Notes: generated by a model not told the origin, from the sequence alone. A stretch of DNA of 64,000 bases from JAXGXJ01 sp963829545 (GCA_963829545.1 CAWHIX010000006.1:72372-136371), one strand, 5' to 3'. Counted from the first letter of the stretch, positions 9,691 through 21,630 are shown. Made by a program: numbers and translations.

Positions 9691-10577
9691 TCAGTCCGCC
9701 GCGGCGGTGTGCCGGAGGGTTATCTCCACGATCTGGGGCGGGGCGAAGAAGCGCACGGGCGGCACGATGCTGTTGCCGATGCCGTTGGAGACGATGACCG
9801 TGGTCGAGCCGTTCTCCACCACCCCGGTCCGGTACTTCTGCCCGTAGTCCGAGGGCAGGTAGAAGGCATAGAGGCCGAAGAAGCTGATCTGTCCGCCGTG
9901 CATGTGGCCCGAGAGCACCAGGTCGACGCCTTCGGTCGGGCAGTTCCTCGGCGTAGTCCGGGTTATGGGACAGCAGGATGACGAAATCATCGGGGGACGT
10001 ACTCTCCAGCGTCGGCTTGACGTCGGGGCTCGGCCATTTGATAGTCGCTTACTCCCCCCAGTCGTAACCGCTCCCCGTCTCTCTCCAGCCATACTCCCCG
10101 GTCGTCCAGCAATTCGATCCCCGAAGCGGCGATGGCCTCGATGGCGATCGCCGGGTCCTTGGCGTCGTCTCCTCCTAGGCGCTGGGGTTCTCCATAGTCG
10201 TGGTTGCCGAGCACCGCGAAGCGCCCCCACGCCGCCTCCAGGCGGGCAAGCTCCGAGAAGCAGGAACTCTCGTAGTCGGTGTTGCCGTACACGTAGTCTC
10301 CTCCGAGAAGGACGAGGTCGGGGGCCAGTGCGTTCGCTTGGTCCACGATGCGGCCCACGCGCTTCTCGCTGAAGAAGGGGCCGCGATGGATGTCGGTGAG
10401 AAAGACTATGCGTGCGCCGTCGAAGGCCTGCGGGATGTCCGGGCTGCTGTAGATGTAGCGCTTCAGCTCCACGCGGTAGGTCTCGACGATGCCGTAGGCG
10501 AGCAGGCCGGCACATATCGCGACGGCCGCGATCACCAGCAGCCAGATCCTACCCAACCGTCTTCCGAGGCGCGGCAT
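9691..10577 (-). CDS. membrane-anchored metallophosphoesterase (two frame breaks)
   Basis: The ATG at 10577 follows AGGAGTGGTGCCG. An N-terminal membrane anchor (IWLLVIAAVAICAGLLAYG) precedes a YkuE/YaeI-like calcineurin fold with TDIHRGPF, GGDYVYG and GNHDYG. The frame breaks near 10030 and again near 9940. In between, the intact sequence DDFVILLSHNPDYAEELP can be read, and after the second break SGHMHGGQ closes the metal site. All five metal-binding motif blocks are therefore present across ~295 residues, so I treat this as one gene with consensus errors. Related enzymes act on phosphodiesters such as UDP-diacylglucosamine; the substrate here is unknown. It lies downstream of asd, separated by a hairpin. 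Confidence 0.75.
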
Positions 10578-10608
10578 CGGCACCACTCCTATGGCGCGGC
10601 ATGGAGAG

Positions 10609-10636
10609 CGGGGCCCGGCCTCGCGGCCGGGCCCCG
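10609..10636 (-). terminator. GC-rich hairpin after asd
   Basis: A perfect 12-bp stem (CGGGGCCCGGCC / GGCCGGGCCCCG) with the loop TCGC, starting 7 bases beyond the asd stop on the minus strand. There is no T-run after it, so it may be a weak terminator or a processing/stabilising structure between asd and the metallophosphoesterase gene. Confidence 0.5.
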
Positions 10637-10642
10637 GTGCTG

Positions 10643-11668
<1,026 letters not shown>

Positions 11669-11913
11669 AGCTCCTCCTTGCCCAGCGTTTGGCGCTGAAA
11701 TTCTAGCATCCGGTGAGTCGATGGGCCCCGACGGGGCGGGTACCCGCAGCTCTGGGTACGACATCCCCCACGAGTATCAGTTCCCGTTAGATGGAATGAG
11801 GTTCTGTCTATCGGTAAGAAGTCGAGGTCTCGCGGTGCGCGAATTGTGTTTCGCACGCCCTTATGTTTCGATTAACGAGTAACTATTCGCCCATATCCTT
11901 GGGAGGGGTTTCA

Positions 11914-13347
11914 GTGGAAGACGATCGCGAGAAGCAGGCAGGGACTGTAAGCAGGCGTGACTTTCTGAAGATGGCGGGCATCGCCGGGGCGGCAATCGGC
12001 GCCGGCGCCGGTCTGGGCGGGCTTCTTGCGGCCTGCGGCGGAGACGACGAAACCACGACCACCGCCGCCGGCGAGACGACCACGTCGGCCGGCACCGAGA
12101 CCACCGCGGGCGGCGAGACCACCACCTCGGTACAGACCGACGCCGAACAGGGCGGCGAGATCAAGGCCGGCTACATCATCCCCGTAACCGGATCGATGGC
12201 CGCCTTCGGCGCAGCAGGCCAGTGGCAGCTCGACTGGTTCAACAAGAACACCTGGAAAGACGGCATCATCGGCGGCGACGGCAAGAAGTACAAGATGACC
12301 GCCACGATCTACGACAGCCAGTCCGACTCCAACCGCTCCTCGCAGGTCACCAGCGACGCCATCCTTAACGACGGCGTGATGCTGGTCGGCGCCAGCTCGA
12401 GCGCGGCCAACGTCATCCCGGTGCGCGACATGGCCGAGTCTCTGGAAACCCCCGGTATCCATTACGACGTCCCCGGCGACGCCTGGCAGGCGGACGCGCC
12501 CGAGGGCGGCTTCAAATGGAACTGGTGCTCCTGGTGGGTCGGCAAGGACCTGGTAGGGAACTTCGTCAAGATGTGGGAACTGGTCCCCACCAACAAGGTG
12601 GTCGGGGCCCTCTGGGTCAACGACGCCGACGGAGACGTCTTCGCCGCCGTGCTGCCGGGGCTTTTCGAAGAGCTCGGTTACACGCTGGTCGACCCCGGTC
12701 AGTTCCCGGCGGGGACCGAGGACTTCACGGCTATCATCAGCCAGTTCAAGAACGAAGGCGTGGAGCTGGTCTGTGGTATGGCCAACCCGCCTGAGTTCAC
12801 CAACTATGTCACGCAAAGCGCGCAGCAGGGCTTCCAGCCGAAGATCACCACCTGCGCGAAAGCCCTGCTCTTCCCCTCCTCTGTCGACGCTCTGGGCGAC
12901 CTGGGCGACGGCATGACGGTGGAGGCCTGGTACAGCCCGCAGTATGCGTTCAAGAGCGACGTCACCGGCATGACTGCTCAGCAGTACTGCGACGACTTCG
13001 AGGCCACCACCGGCCAGCAGTGGACCCAGCCGATCTGCTTCATCGGCTGCTTCGAACTGTGGACGGACGTCCTGCGCCGCGCCACGAACCCGCTGGACAA
13101 GGCCTCTATCGTGGAAGCCATCAAGGGGACCAACGTCACCCTCACCGGCGGTCCGGTCGACTGGACGGTCAACCCCGAGCCGAAGTTCGGCTTCTGGAAC
13201 TTCTGCTCCAAGCCGCTCGCGGGTGGACAGTGGGTCAAGGACACCACGGGCAAACACAAGTACTCGATGGAACTCGTGGCCAGCGTGCAAGACCCGGCCA
13301 ACATCCCGGTTACCGCCGAGATGAAGCCGATGGTGTACGCCTCCTAG
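11914..13347 (+). CDS. ABC transporter solute-binding lipoprotein, branched-chain amino acid/amide type (Tat-exported)
   Basis: A 477-residue product starting at GTG 11914 (GGGAGGGG upstream). The N-terminus has a twin-arginine signal (SRRDFLK), a hydrophobic stretch and the lipobox LAAC, followed by a Thr-rich spacer. The mature protein is a periplasmic-binding fold of the LivK/Peripla_BP_6 type (GYIIPVTGSMAAFG, LVGASSSAANVIPVRDMAE). The ligand cannot be told from sequence; amino acids, amides or urea are usual for the family. No permease or ATPase genes are adjacent, so it is an orphan here. It ends at a strong bidirectional terminator. Confidence 0.88.
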   Translation: MEDDREKQAGTVSRRDFLKMAGIAGAAIGAGAGLGGLLAACGGDDETTTTAAGETTTSAGTETTAGGETTTSVQTDAEQGGEIKAGYIIPVTGSMAAFGAAGQWQLDWFNKNTWKDGIIGGDGKKYKMTATIYDSQSDSNRSSQVTSDAILNDGVMLVGASSSAANVIPVRDMAESLETPGIHYDVPGDAWQADAPEGGFKWNWCSWWVGKDLVGNFVKMWELVPTNKVVGALWVNDADGDVFAAVLPGLFEELGYTLVDPGQFPAGTEDFTAIISQFKNEGVELVCGMANPPEFTNYVTQSAQQGFQPKITTCAKALLFPSSVDALGDLGDGMTVEAWYSPQYAFKSDVTGMTAQQYCDDFEATTGQQWTQPICFIGCFELWTDVLRRATNPLDKASIVEAIKGTNVTLTGGPVDWTVNPEPKFGFWNFCSKPLAGGQWVKDTTGKHKYSMELVASVQDPANIPVTAEMKPMVYAS

Positions 13348-15086
13348 TCCAAGCTCTCAGTTGTGAAGAGGCCCTCCCCGCGCACGCGCGTGGGGAGGGC
13401 CTCCTTCTCTATCCCCGGACCCCCGGGTCCGCTCCCGTTGTCTCTGCCCTCAGGTGGCAGCGCTTCTTCCACGACCCTCCGCACCTCCTCGGCCACGTAC
13501 GGCCGCCGGATAGCAGCGGCGAAGCCGTGCTCGCCGTAGCCTCGGACCTCGGCATCGCTGCTGACGATGACGGGAGCGTCCAGCCCCGCCGCCTGCAAGG
13601 CCGCCTTGTGGGTCAACCCGCTGGTGCCGTCGGCGGAGATCAGTTCCACCACGGCCAGAACGAAGGCCTGTCCGCGCTCTCTGTGCTTCCGTCGATTCCT
13701 TCGACCGCCGCGGGGAGCGACGAAAAGACCGCAGACGCGCAGCCCAGGCCTTCCAGGACGGGTACCAGCGTCTCCGCGAGTCCGCTGCCGACGTCCAGCA
13801 GAAGAACCGGGTCTCTCCGACGTCGACGACGCTCGGTCGTCGGTCATGGCGGCCGGTTTCTCGCGCGGCAGATCGGTGGCGCAAGCGGCCTTCCAGAGTC
13901 GCTCAGTCGCGCCTCCATCTCGGACAGGCGCTTGCCCGCCGTGAGATCCTCCACCATCACGATGACGATGGAGGCCACGCCCACGCACGTCGCGAAAAGG
14001 GTGCAGCGGTCAGGCGGACATCCACGAGGCGGCCATCCTTGCTCTCGAGACACCGCCTCTTCCACCAGGGGGCGCGGGCGCCGGAGAAGGTCTGGGCGCC
14101 GGGGAAGCTCCCCGCCAAGAGTCCGGGGAAGGGGCAGGGGTTCTTCAGGACCTCCGACGCCTTCCAGCCGAACAGGCGCTCGGCTGCCCTGTTCCACATC
14201 GTCACCCGCCCGGCGGCGTCGAGGATGAACGCGGCCATGGGCGCGTGGGTGATGATCGCCTCCAGATCGGCCACGGCGTCACCTCTCGACTGCTCCGCCC
14301 AGATACGGCCGATAGCACCTGCCACCGTAGCTCCCAGGCTGTGGAGCCCGGCCAGTAGCGTGGGCGGGATGGCTGGGTAGGTCGAGCTGGCCGCGATCAT
14401 GATCGCCACGACGCTTCGCCGCGATGCAGGATGGGTATGGCTGCCACCGACCGGGGGACGTCGGCGATGCCCTCCAGGAGGTCCGCGCATTCGGGATCGG
14501 CGGCGCGTCTCGCCAGCATCCGCAGGGTCTCCTCCGATAGGCCGCGGCTCACGACCAGATCGGGCTCGCCCGACTTCCCAGCGAGCAGGAAGACGCAGCC
14601 GCCGTCGATGCTCTCCACGCGCAGGGCGGCCTCAAAGGCCAATGTCAGGGCCTTGCGGACGTTCTGAACCGGCATGAGGGCCTTGCGCAGATCGGCCTCG
14701 ATGCGTCCCAGCTTCTCGGCCCGCTTCTCCTCGGTGATATCCTCCACCACCTCGATGAAGCCCGTGGGGACGTCGCCCAGTCCCTGCAGAGGGTGAGTCC
14801 GCACTCTGGCCGAGAACCAGGTGCCGTCGTCCCGCAGACCCTCCGTCTCCGCTTCGTGCGCGCCGCCGGTGATGAGGGAAAGCCGGCCCGGGCAGTGGGA
14901 GCAGGGCTCGTCGCGCTTCTCGAACTCGCGATAGCACTTCTTGCCCAGTAGCTCGACCATGGGTTTGCCGTAGAGGCGCTCGTTGGGCCTGTTGACCATG
15001 ATCAGGTCGAAGTCTGCCGAGATGATGTTCATCCCCGGCTCGATGTCGGGAGATCGTGCGCCGGGGCCTTCCACTTCCAGGTCCAT
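13344..15086 (-). pseudogene. PAS-GAF-PAS sensor with C-terminal receiver-like domain, frame broken at several points
   Basis: Reading on from the ATG at 15086 gives a PAS domain (DFDLIMVNRPNERLYGKP, with a CSHCPG cysteine motif), then a GAF-like region that ends in a new frame near 14410. A second PAS domain follows (AFILDAAGRVTMWNRAAERLFGW, ~14150-14280). After two more frame changes a receiver-like fold appears (PVLLLDVGSG ... VELISADGTSG ... PVIVSSDA). In the receiver, Glu replaces the usual phospho-accepting Asp. I see no histidine-kinase or ATPase domain between the second PAS and the receiver. At least three frame breaks are needed. It may be decayed or badly assembled. The frame ends at 13344, overlapping the neighbouring stop by 4 bases. 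Confidence 0.55.
13368..13403. terminator. bidirectional terminator after the solute-binding gene
   Basis: A perfect 12-bp stem, GAGGCCCTCCCC (13368-13379) with GGGGAGGGCCTC (13392-13403), followed by CTTCTCT on the plus strand. It sits between convergent genes, and the last codons of the minus-strand sensor gene read through it. Confidence 0.75.
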
Positions 15087-15243
15087 GCTATCCGTCGCCT
15101 TTCAGCCCGATGCCGCCGGGCCGGAGCGGTTCCACCTATGCCGGGCGCGGGAGCGCCGCCGCGCTATTGTCGCATGCCTGGGGTATTTGCGGTGACGGCG
15201 CCTCGACCGTGCGACCTTCGTGCTGCCGCGGTGCCGCGTGTCG

Positions 15244-16431
15244 CTACTGCGGGCGGAAACGCCACACTGCCAGGCCGAAGAACACGACCGTCCATATCCA
15301 CACGAAACCCATGGGGGCGAGTACGTCAGGGATTCCCCAACTGTTGAGGACGATCCCGTGCAGGGAATCGACGATCCACGCGGTGGGGAGAAGGTGGGCC
15401 ACCCGGCTGAAGGTCTCGCTGGTGATCTCCAGAGGGAACCACGCCCCTCCGAGGGCGGCCAGCAGCTGCGCCGAGATCACGGTGGTGGCGATGACCGCCT
15501 GTTCGGAGCGGAACACGGAGGAGATGAGGAGTCCCAGAGAGGCCGCCATCACCGAGAGCGAGATCATGACCAGGAAGAGCGCCGCCGGACTGTTGAAGTA
15601 GTCGACGCCGAAGGCGAACTGGCCCAGGAGGACGAGAAACAGCTGCTGGAAGAAGGTCAGGAGGACCATGGCCATCATCTTGCCGCCGATTATCTGGGGT
15701 CCTCCGACGCGCATGGTGTTCAGGCGCAGCAGGAGCCCCTGGCGTCTCTCCCAGGCCAGGCCGACGGCCACGGTCAGCAGTCCGAAGAGGACCCAGTTGA
15801 CCAGGGAGCCTATGGAGGCTTGGGCGAAGCCGCTCAGTTCCTCGGAGTCCATGCTCGCAGAATCGGTCAGTTCCACAGTCACCGAGGGGGCCGCGAGCAA
15901 GGCCGCGGCGCGAGCGTGGGCGGCGGCACGGAGGGCATCATCGAGGGATGCCCCGGTCGCCAGGCCCACCTGCTCGGCCGCCGTGCCGGCGGCGAGCGTC
16001 TCGGCGTTCAGCCTAGCCACCGCCCCCTGCACGGCCTGGTATACCGACTGAGCTCCGCTGGAGGTTTCGATGCGCACAAAGGGGAGGACGGCAGCATTCC
16101 CCGCTTCGAGGGACGCACTGTAGCCTTCGGGGATGACGAGGCCGGCTGCGACTTCCTGATCCTGCACGGCTTTCTCCAGAGCCTCGGAGCTCATCGGTTC
16201 TACCCCGAGGGCGGGCTCCTGCTGCAGCCGTTCGACCAGTTGTTGTGACGCGGGACTACCGTCGAGGTCGGCGACACCCAGGGGTATGCTGGTCGTCTCG
16301 CCAAACCCGGTGAAGAGGACACCCAGAAAGACCGTGAACACCACCGGCAACACGATGGTGAACAGGGCGGCCAGCCGGTCCCGGCGCGCCTGCAGCAGCT
16401 CCTTGGCGGCTATGTACCAGGCTTGTCTCAT
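15244..16431 (-). CDS. ABC-2 type exporter permease
   Basis: A 395-residue membrane protein with one N-terminal membrane segment, a large external domain (about residues 50-190) and five or six C-terminal segments, the ABC2_membrane_3 (YhgE/NatB-like) layout. It pairs with the second permease (16428-17695) and the ATPase (17714-18661) on the same strand; its ATG overlaps the upstream stop as ATGA. Substrates of such heterodimeric exporters include drugs, peptides and sodium; nothing here fixes it. Confidence 0.85.
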   Translation of the reverse strand: MRQAWYIAAKELLQARRDRLAALFTIVLPVVFTVFLGVLFTGFGETTSIPLGVADLDGSPASQQLVERLQQEPALGVEPMSSEALEKAVQDQEVAAGLVIPEGYSASLEAGNAAVLPFVRIETSSGAQSVYQAVQGAVARLNAETLAAGTAAEQVGLATGASLDDALRAAAHARAAALLAAPSVTVELTDSASMDSEELSGFAQASIGSLVNWVLFGLLTVAVGLAWERRQGLLLRLNTMRVGGPQIIGGKMMAMVLLTFFQQLFLVLLGQFAFGVDYFNSPAALFLVMISLSVMAASLGLLISSVFRSEQAVIATTVISAQLLAALGGAWFPLEITSETFSRVAHLLPTAWIVDSLHGIVLNSWGIPDVLAPMGFVWIWTVVFFGLAVWRFRPQ

Positions 16432-17695
16432 GCGTATCGCCTACCGAAGAACCAAGTGGCCAGCGCGAAGAACACCAGGCTGAAGCCCACGGCGGCCAGT
16501 AGCGGCAGGGCGATGTTGGCCCAGGACCCGCCGAACAGCACCTGCCCCCAGCCTTCGATGAGCCACCCGTTGGGCGTGAAGCGACGGACGGCGGCGAACG
16601 TGCCCTCGATGTTGGCCGTGCCCACGAAGTTGCCTCCGACAAGACCCAGGAAGACGAAGATGGCGCTGCTCACGGCCCCCGCCTGGGCGGGCGTCTTGGC
16701 AAAGGACACGGTTAAGAGGCCGAGCGAAGCGGCCACCAGGGCGCCCGCGAGAGTGAGAGCGATCACCGGGCCCGTCGCTCCCCAGTGGGCGCCGAAGAGC
16801 AGCCGGCCGACGAGGAGCAGGACGACGGATTGCAGCAGCACCACCACGAACACCCCCACGTACTTCCCGGCGAGCACCACGGAGCGCCGGGTGGGCGTGG
16901 TGAACAACCTGAACAGGGTCCCGTGCCGGTGCTCGTCGAGGATACTGCGGGCGGCCGTCGCCCCTCCGAAGAACATGAAGAAGATCATCATGCCCACCAG
17001 CACCTGGCTGGCCACGTTGGGCTCGGGTCTGGCTTCCGCACCGGGTATCACCGGGGCCCGCGGCACCAGAGCCACAGCAGCGGCGCCCTGGGCTTCGGCG
17101 GCGTACGCCTCCGCGGTGGCTATGGCCAGATCCTCGAGTTCTTGTGGGTCGGCGGTCCCTTCGGCGACCGCCAGGTCGACGGCGGTGAAGGCTGCCGCTC
17201 GGGCACCGTCGAGGGCCTGCGCCACCGACCCGACTACTGAGGCGACGATGGCCGGGCCGACGGTGGCGGCCGGGTCCTTGTAGACCTCTATTTCCCGCGG
17301 CTGGTCCGTCGAGAGCCCTCCCCTCAGGCCCTCCGTGAGGCCCTCCGGGATGATGACGGCTGCGTCGGCCTCCCCCTCGTCGACGGCCGCCCGGGCCGCT
17401 TCGGCGCTGTCGACTACGGTCGTATCGAGGACATCGGCCAGCTCCGGGTCGGTGAGCACCGCGAGCATACGCGCTCCTGCCCGGTCGGCGCCGCGCCCGG
17501 GCTCTCCGTCGGGGCGGCCTGGTCTAGATCGACCACCACGGTCTTCACGGCAGGCAGGGCGAAGTTGTCTCCTGAGCCGAAAGCCGCCCCCAGGGCCCCG
17601 GCCAGCAGCAGGGGCGCCACGAGCATCATGGCCAGCGCGGCGAAGTCGCGGTAGATGTGGCGGATGTCCTTCCAGGCGATGCTGAGGGCGCGCAT
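16428..17695 (-). CDS. ABC-2 type exporter permease, second subunit (one frame break)
   Basis: The N-terminal ~75 residues (MRALSIAWKDIRHIYRDFAA, one membrane segment) are in one frame. The rest, from MLAVLTDPELADVLDTTVV onward, is in another, with a one-base change near 17470. The joined product of ~420 residues has the same plan as its neighbour: one segment, a large external domain, then five or six segments (for example LVGMMIFFMFFGGATAA). It overlaps the next permease by ATGA and lies 18 bp after the ATPase gene. Confidence 0.8.
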
Positions 17696-17713
17696 GTCGG
17701 CTCCCCCGCCCGC

Positions 17714-18661
<948 letters not shown>

Positions 18662-18745
18662 CTCGTCCTCCCCGAAGCGTGGAAGTGCCACTGGACGGTC
18701 GTGGCTTCCCGGCGCGGCCTAGGCCGTCCGGCGGCGTCGATCCTC

Positions 18746-20095
18746 CTAGCTGAAGACCTCTTCCCGGCTGATCATGCCCTCATCGAGCTTGAATGCGGCG
18801 TGAAGGGCCTTCACCGCCGTCTCCACGTGCTGTTTGCGGATGACACAGCTGACCTTGATGGTGCTTGTCGAGATCATCTCGATGTTGATGCCGTTCTCGG
18901 CCAGCACTTCAAACATCTTCGCCGCGACCCCAGGGTAGGTCTTCATACCGGCGCCCACGAGAGTGACTTTGGCCACGTCCGGGTCGGTGTCGAAGGACTT
19001 GAAGCCAACGGCCTCGCGCATGCCCTCCAGCACGGCCGCCACTCTGGGAAGGTCGGCTTCGGCAGTGGTGAAGGAGATGCTGGCGGTGCCGCCCTCGGAC
19101 ACGTTCTGAATGATGACGTCCAGGTTGATGTGGGCCTTCGCGAGCGCCGAGAAGATCCCGGCTGCCACGCCCACTTCGTCGGGCAGGCCGCGGATGGTGA
19201 CTTTGGCGTCGTCAAGGGTGAAAGCTACACCGGAGATTATGGCTTGTTCCATTTTGGGATCTTCCTGTCCTACCCAGGTACCGGGGCTGTTGTTGAAACT
19301 GGAGCGGATGTGTAGGGGTACGTCGAAGCGGCGGGCCACCTCGACGCTGCGGGCCATCATGACCTTGGCGCCGCTGGCTGCCATCTCCAGCAGTTCCTCG
19401 TTGGATATGGTGTCGAGTTTGCGCGCCTCGGGCACCATGCGGGGATCGGTGGTGAAGACGCCCTCCACGTCAGTATAGATCTCGCATACCTCCGCCCCCA
19501 GCGCGGCCGCCAGTGCCACCGCGGTGGTATCCGAGCCTCCACGGCCCAGCGTGGTGACGTCCTGCTCGGTGGACACCCCCTGAAAACCCGCCACCAGCAC
19601 GATCCTGCCCTCCCCTAGGGCCTTCTGGATGCGATGGGGCCTGATGTCGAGGATCTTGGCCCTGGTATGCGAGGTGTCCGTGACGATGCCCGCCTGCGAA
19701 CCGGTGAGGGAGATGGCCTGGAAGCCCAACTCGTGGATCGCCATGGCCAGCAAGGCGGCCGAGATACGCTCTCCGGCCGAGAGCAGCATATCCATCTCGC
19801 GCGCCGGCGGGTCGTCGGAGATCTCTTGGGCAAGCTCGACGAGTTCGTCCGTCGTGTCGCCCCGCGCCGAGACCACCGCTACGACAGGGTGCCCATCATT
19901 GTGAGCATCGACGATACGGTTGGCCACCCGTTTTATGCAGGTGGCGTCTGCCACCGATGACCCCCCGAATTTCATCACCACGATATTGGTTCGCTCAGCC
20001 TTCCGCTCCGGGCCGGCAATGACCACATAGTCGAGCGTCGCGTCGTCCGCGGCCTGTGGTGAGTCGTCTTGCTGTGGATGCTCTTGTTCCGTCAC
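18746..20095 (-). CDS. lysC: aspartate kinase
   Basis: About 449 residues from the GTG at 20095. It phosphorylates aspartate, the first step to lysine, threonine and methionine. The catalytic domain has VVMKFGGSSVAD, VSARGDTTDEL and TLGRGGSDTTA. Two C-terminal ACT domains follow (IRGLPDEVGVAAGIFSALA; LVGAGMKTYPGVAAKMFEVL), so allosteric inhibition by lysine and/or threonine is likely. The stretch before KFGGSS is ~40 residues longer than in most homologues, so the true start may be further downstream; the GTG is chosen for GGAGCAC about 9 bases upstream. Confidence 0.93.
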   Translation of the reverse strand: MTEQEHPQQDDSPQAADDATLDYVVIAGPERKAERTNIVVMKFGGSSVADATCIKRVANRIVDAHNDGHPVVAVVSARGDTTDELVELAQEISDDPPAREMDMLLSAGERISAALLAMAIHELGFQAISLTGSQAGIVTDTSHTRAKILDIRPHRIQKALGEGRIVLVAGFQGVSTEQDVTTLGRGGSDTTAVALAAALGAEVCEIYTDVEGVFTTDPRMVPEARKLDTISNEELLEMAASGAKVMMARSVEVARRFDVPLHIRSSFNNSPGTWVGQEDPKMEQAIISGVAFTLDDAKVTIRGLPDEVGVAAGIFSALAKAHINLDVIIQNVSEGGTASISFTTAEADLPRVAAVLEGMREAVGFKSFDTDPDVAKVTLVGAGMKTYPGVAAKMFEVLAENGINIEMISTSTIKVSCVIRKQHVETAVKALHAAFKLDEGMISREEVFS

Positions 20096-20184
20096 CTCGA
20101 TCAGTGCTCCGATCCCGCTTTTTGCGCAGCCCGGTAATTCTAGCAACCCCGCACCAGCGGAGCTATCGGTCCTCCGGACGGGTC

Positions 20185-20362
20185 GTGAACATCGACAGCA
20201 ACGTGGAGCGCTGGGGCAATGCCATCGGCCGCGGCATGGATACTGGCTATTTGAGACCTGCTGGATCTGTCAGACCGGGGCTACCTTGTCCAGGTCCGCG
20301 AGGGACGCTCATTCATGTTCATTCCGGCCTCTGACCTGCGTGACCGCCTCGTCGTTGAATGA
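20185..20362 (+). other. possible small gene with a frame break; otherwise non-coding region 20096-20518
   Basis: The 423-bp space between lysC and the YgbA-like gene has no clear gene. From a GTG at 20185 one can read NIDSNVERWGNAIGRGMDTG and, after a one-base change, DLLDLSDRGYLVQVREGR to a TGA at 20360. The pieces faintly resemble a small antitoxin-type protein, but I do not recognise a family and the ribosome site is weak. A toxin partner is not visible. Treat as speculative. Confidence 0.18.
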
Positions 20363-20366
20363 GATC

Positions 20367-20400
20367 TATCAGTCAATATCAGTTGGTATCAATCTGATAG
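20367..20400. repeat. three 10-bp-spaced TATCA repeats within an inverted repeat
   Basis: TATCAGTCAA (20367), TATCAGTTGG (20377) and TATCAATCTG (20387) follow one another with an exact 10-bp period, one helical turn. The outer sequences CTATCAG (20366-20372) and CTGATAG (20394-20400) form an inverted repeat. The AT-rich block stands out in GC-rich DNA and looks like a protein-binding site. The nearest promoter-bearing side is lysC on the minus strand, about 270 bp away. Confidence 0.45.
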
Positions 20401-20518
20401 TTGCGGTACGAAGCGGACGCGAAAACTGGAGGTCCCGCCCAATCACTCGCTTGTGGGGCGGCGGCCCAGGGGGCGGGCTCGGTGGTCGCCGGTCACTGGG
20501 CCGCGTGGGGGGGATCGG

Positions 20519-20946
20519 TCAGCGTGCTTCGCCAGCCCGTGGGCCGTTCCGGCGATCGAGCAGATGTCTCACGGCTAGGTAGGGATGCCGGATGGTCATG
20601 CGCGGTCCGGAGTAGCGCATCACGGCTCGGACGCGCGTGCGCATGTCGGTCTGGAAGCAGTGGACGGTGCATCTGGCACAGGTGGGCTTCTGATCCCCGA
20701 AGGAGCATCGTTCGATGCGCCGGCGGGAGTAGTAGAGGAGTTGGGCGCAGTCCCGGCAGAGGCCATCCCGGTCGCCTCCGGGGTCTGCCTCCGGGGTCGC
20801 CAGCGTAGATCGTCCAAGGCGTCGTCCGTTGCCCTCACGGCGCTGGGGTGGCCCGCCCTGCAATACATGCGGATCATCACCTCGATGGTGCGCTGTTCTC
20901 TGCGCACCCGACGTGACGCCGGCCTGGAGGAACTCATTCGGTACAC
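20519..20946 (-). pseudogene. YgbA-like (nitrous-oxide-stimulated promoter family) protein, frame broken
   Basis: The N-terminal piece RREQRTIEVMIRMYCRAGH is in one frame. The C-terminal piece, with LCRDCAQLLYYSRRRIERC, FGDQKPTCARCTVHCF and MRYSGPRMTIRHP, is in another. Both match the small Cys-rich YgbA family, whose E. coli member is induced by nitric oxide. The cysteine pattern (YC...CxxC...C...CxxC..HC) suggests metal binding. About 40 residues separate the two pieces, where relatives have ~10, so there is a frame break and possibly an insertion. It lies upstream of lysC on the minus strand and just after recR. Confidence 0.55.
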
Positions 20947-20980
20947 CAGCGAGATCGTTGGTGCGGGCTCTGGTCGCCTG

Positions 20981-21587
20981 CTAAAGCTCTCGCCGTCCGG
21001 TGAGGGCCCGGCCCAAGCGTGACCTCATCGGCGTACTCGAGGTCGCCGCCCATGGGCAGGCCCGCGGCCAGGCGGGTGATGCGCAGCGTGCCGGCGGCGG
21101 TCTCCGCCCGTAGCTCCTCGGCGATGAAGAGGGCCGTGGCCTCACCGGCCGTGTTGGGGTTGGTGGCCACGATGATCTCGCGCACCTCGCCGGCACGGGC
21201 GCGCTCGAACAGTTCGGCCAGGTGCAGCTTCTGGGGTCCGATGCCGTCCAGCGGTGAGAGCGCGCCGCCCAGTACGTGGTACAAGCCCCGGAACTCGTGG
21301 GTCCGCTCGACGGAGATCACGTCGCCAGGCTCCTCGACCACACAGATGGTGGTGGTATCCCGTCCGGCATGGGCGCAGATCGAGCAGAGCTCTTCCTCGG
21401 TGAGGTTGAAGCAGCAGGTGCAGAAGCGCACCGTCTCTTTGACGTCGATGAGCGCTTGAGCCAGGGGCAGGGCGTCCTCAGGGGGGATCTTCAGGAGATG
21501 GAAGGCCAGGCGCTGGGCAGTCTTGGGTCCCACCCCGGGAAGCTTCGCGAGCTCGTCGATGAGCTTCTGGACGGTGGGGCTGTACAT
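20981..21587 (-). CDS. recR: recombination mediator RecR (frame break at the very end)
   Basis: About 200 residues: N-terminal helix-hairpin-helix (LPGVGPKTAQRLAFHLL), C4 zinc finger (CTCCFNLTEEELCSIC), Toprim domain (ICVVEEPGDV) and the Walker-like C-terminal region AAGLPMGGDLEYADEVTLG. RecR with RecO/RecF loads RecA at gaps. After TLG the frame as given runs on for ~25 unrelated residues to 20934. Removing one base from the G run at about 21011-21014 restores the family ending RALTGRREL and a stop at 20981. I annotate that end. It follows ybaB and dnaX, a widely conserved order. Confidence 0.93.
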
Positions 21588-21630
21588 GCGGCGCGGGCCG
21601 GTGCCTCAAGCGGGCGGGCCGAAGCCCCCG

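Noticed and set aside
11911..13290. Open frame of ~459 codons opposite the solute-binding lipoprotein gene
   Set aside because: Composition is Arg/Gly/Val-rich without motifs, and the plus strand has a Tat signal, lipobox and binding-protein fold.
20096..20366. Lysine riboswitch upstream of lysC
   Set aside because: I could not find the conserved five-helix L-box core on the minus strand; only short AT-rich repeats and a weak small frame are present.
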